Of a stretch of DNA of 14,176 nucleotides, positions 13,849-14,176 are shown one piece after another. The notes beneath the pieces are model-generated. The model saw only the letters and a program-made list of their open reading frames with translations, ran no database searches and was not told where the DNA came from. The position numbers and the translations under genes were made by a program. The stretch is from Streptomyces sp. NRRL S-87 (GTDB lineage: Bacteria > Actinomycetota > Actinomycetes > Streptomycetales > Streptomycetaceae), in contig NZ_JOGB01000097.1 of NCBI RefSeq assembly GCF_000719335.1, positions 1 through 14,176 of the forward strand, read 5' to 3'. Numbering within the stretch: position 1 is the stretch's first letter; every line of letters begins with the position of its first letter.

Positions 13849-13860
13849 CTACGCGCGTAG
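13849..13860. promoter_or_regulatory. Palindromic operator candidate at the pnp promoter
   Basis: The second copy of CTACGCGCGTAG, identical to 1267-1278, is 25 bp before the pnp start and covers the expected -35 position. Together with the deoC copy it suggests one repressor controlling nucleoside breakdown. A divergent gene beyond the right edge could share it. Confidence 0.65.
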
Positions 13861-14176
13861 ATGGCACAGCTCACGGTGTTCCGATCGTTGCCTTGTCGTT
13901 TCCGACGATATGGGCGGCGACGGGGGGATCGGGGGCTGGGGGCCCTCTACGACCCGGGCGGAGCGGTCGTGGCGCTTTGGGGGCCGGCGCGGGGGTGGGC
14001 TCTCGCTTCGTGGGGCCGTCCCGTGGTGTGTGGGTCCCCTCGCCTCTTGACCCGTCATGGCCTGCAGGCCTCCCCCGGCTACCGCTGGGAGGTGCCCCCA
14101 GCGGCAGGCCCACCCCTGGGGCTTTGGGGCTTCGCCCTGGCCTGCGGCCACCCCAGGCCCGGGCCTGCCTCCGGAC
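13861..14176. other. Gene-free, hairpin-rich intergenic DNA
   Basis: No convincing gene is seen; the open frames on the minus strand are Pro/Arg-rich, lack ribosome binding sites and run through inverted repeats. Contents: ACGACC/GGTCGT hairpin (13949-13970), the palindrome GGCCTGCAGGCC (14059-14070), an 8-bp stem CCGCTGGG/CCCAGCGG with a 7-base loop (14082-14104), the 14-bp palindrome CAGGCCCGGGCCTG (14154-14167), and a long-range pair GGCAGGCCC (14103-14111) with GGGCCTGCC (14161-14169). From memory, the stretch around 14070-14104 resembles a motif scattered between genes in many Streptomyces genomes; that was not checked. Confidence 0.6.

Noticed and set aside
13849..14151. 100-codon minus-strand frame at the right edge
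   Set aside because: It runs through inverted repeats, covers the pnp operator, and has no ribosome binding site or recognisable domain.
1..14176. CRISPR arrays, tRNA or rRNA genes, insertion sequences, integrases
   Set aside because: None seen: no spaced direct repeats of CRISPR type, no tRNA cloverleaf noticed, and no transposase or recombinase motifs.

Overview
The window looks like Streptomyces chromosome. GC content is very high with strong GC bias at third codon positions, GTG starts are common, and several genes appear to be read from leaderless mRNAs. The block made of a minus-strand ECF sigma factor, a divergent response regulator, an overlapping histidine kinase and an overlapping lipoprotein matches the sigQ-afsQ1-afsQ2 locus known from S. 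coelicolor. All assignments come from reading the sequence; no database search was run.

Layout from left to right. 1-470 has no convincing gene and holds a compound tandem repeat of alternating 67- and 69-bp units. 471-1196 encodes a secreted protein of unknown function. 1298-4591 is a tight operon of deoC, a complete aldehyde dehydrogenase gene and an overlapping gene for a catalytically dead half-length aldehyde dehydrogenase, closed by a 19-bp-stem terminator. 4716-5060 (minus) encodes a small secreted protein. 5176-5817 encodes a uridine-kinase-like P-loop protein. 5954-9628 is the sigQ / afsQ1-afsQ2-lipoprotein regulatory block. 9814-10608 encodes a two-domain VOC protein. 10688-11122 (minus) encodes a paired-CBS protein like mycobacterial Hrp1. 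11249-13823 (minus) holds purine nucleoside phosphorylase followed by a PGM2-type phosphohexomutase. 13861-14176 is non-coding and rich in hairpins.

The metabolic genes at the two ends make one pathway. PNP releases (deoxy)ribose 1-phosphate, the mutase can plausibly convert it to the 5-phosphate, DeoC cleaves deoxyribose 5-phosphate to glyceraldehyde 3-phosphate and acetaldehyde, and the aldehyde dehydrogenase pair could oxidise the acetaldehyde. A perfect 12-bp palindrome, CTACGCGCGTAG, occurs twice in the window, in the deoC promoter and in the pnp promoter, which points to one shared regulator.

The most notable observations are three. First, that shared operator, combined with apparently leaderless starts at both genes. 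Second, a sequence that fits the published AfsQ1 box exactly (GTnAC-n6-GTnAC), found at sigQ/afsQ1 as expected and also directly upstream of the deoC promoter, with no other match in the window. Third, the two overlapping aldehyde dehydrogenase genes look like a split version of the two-domain ALDH16 enzyme.
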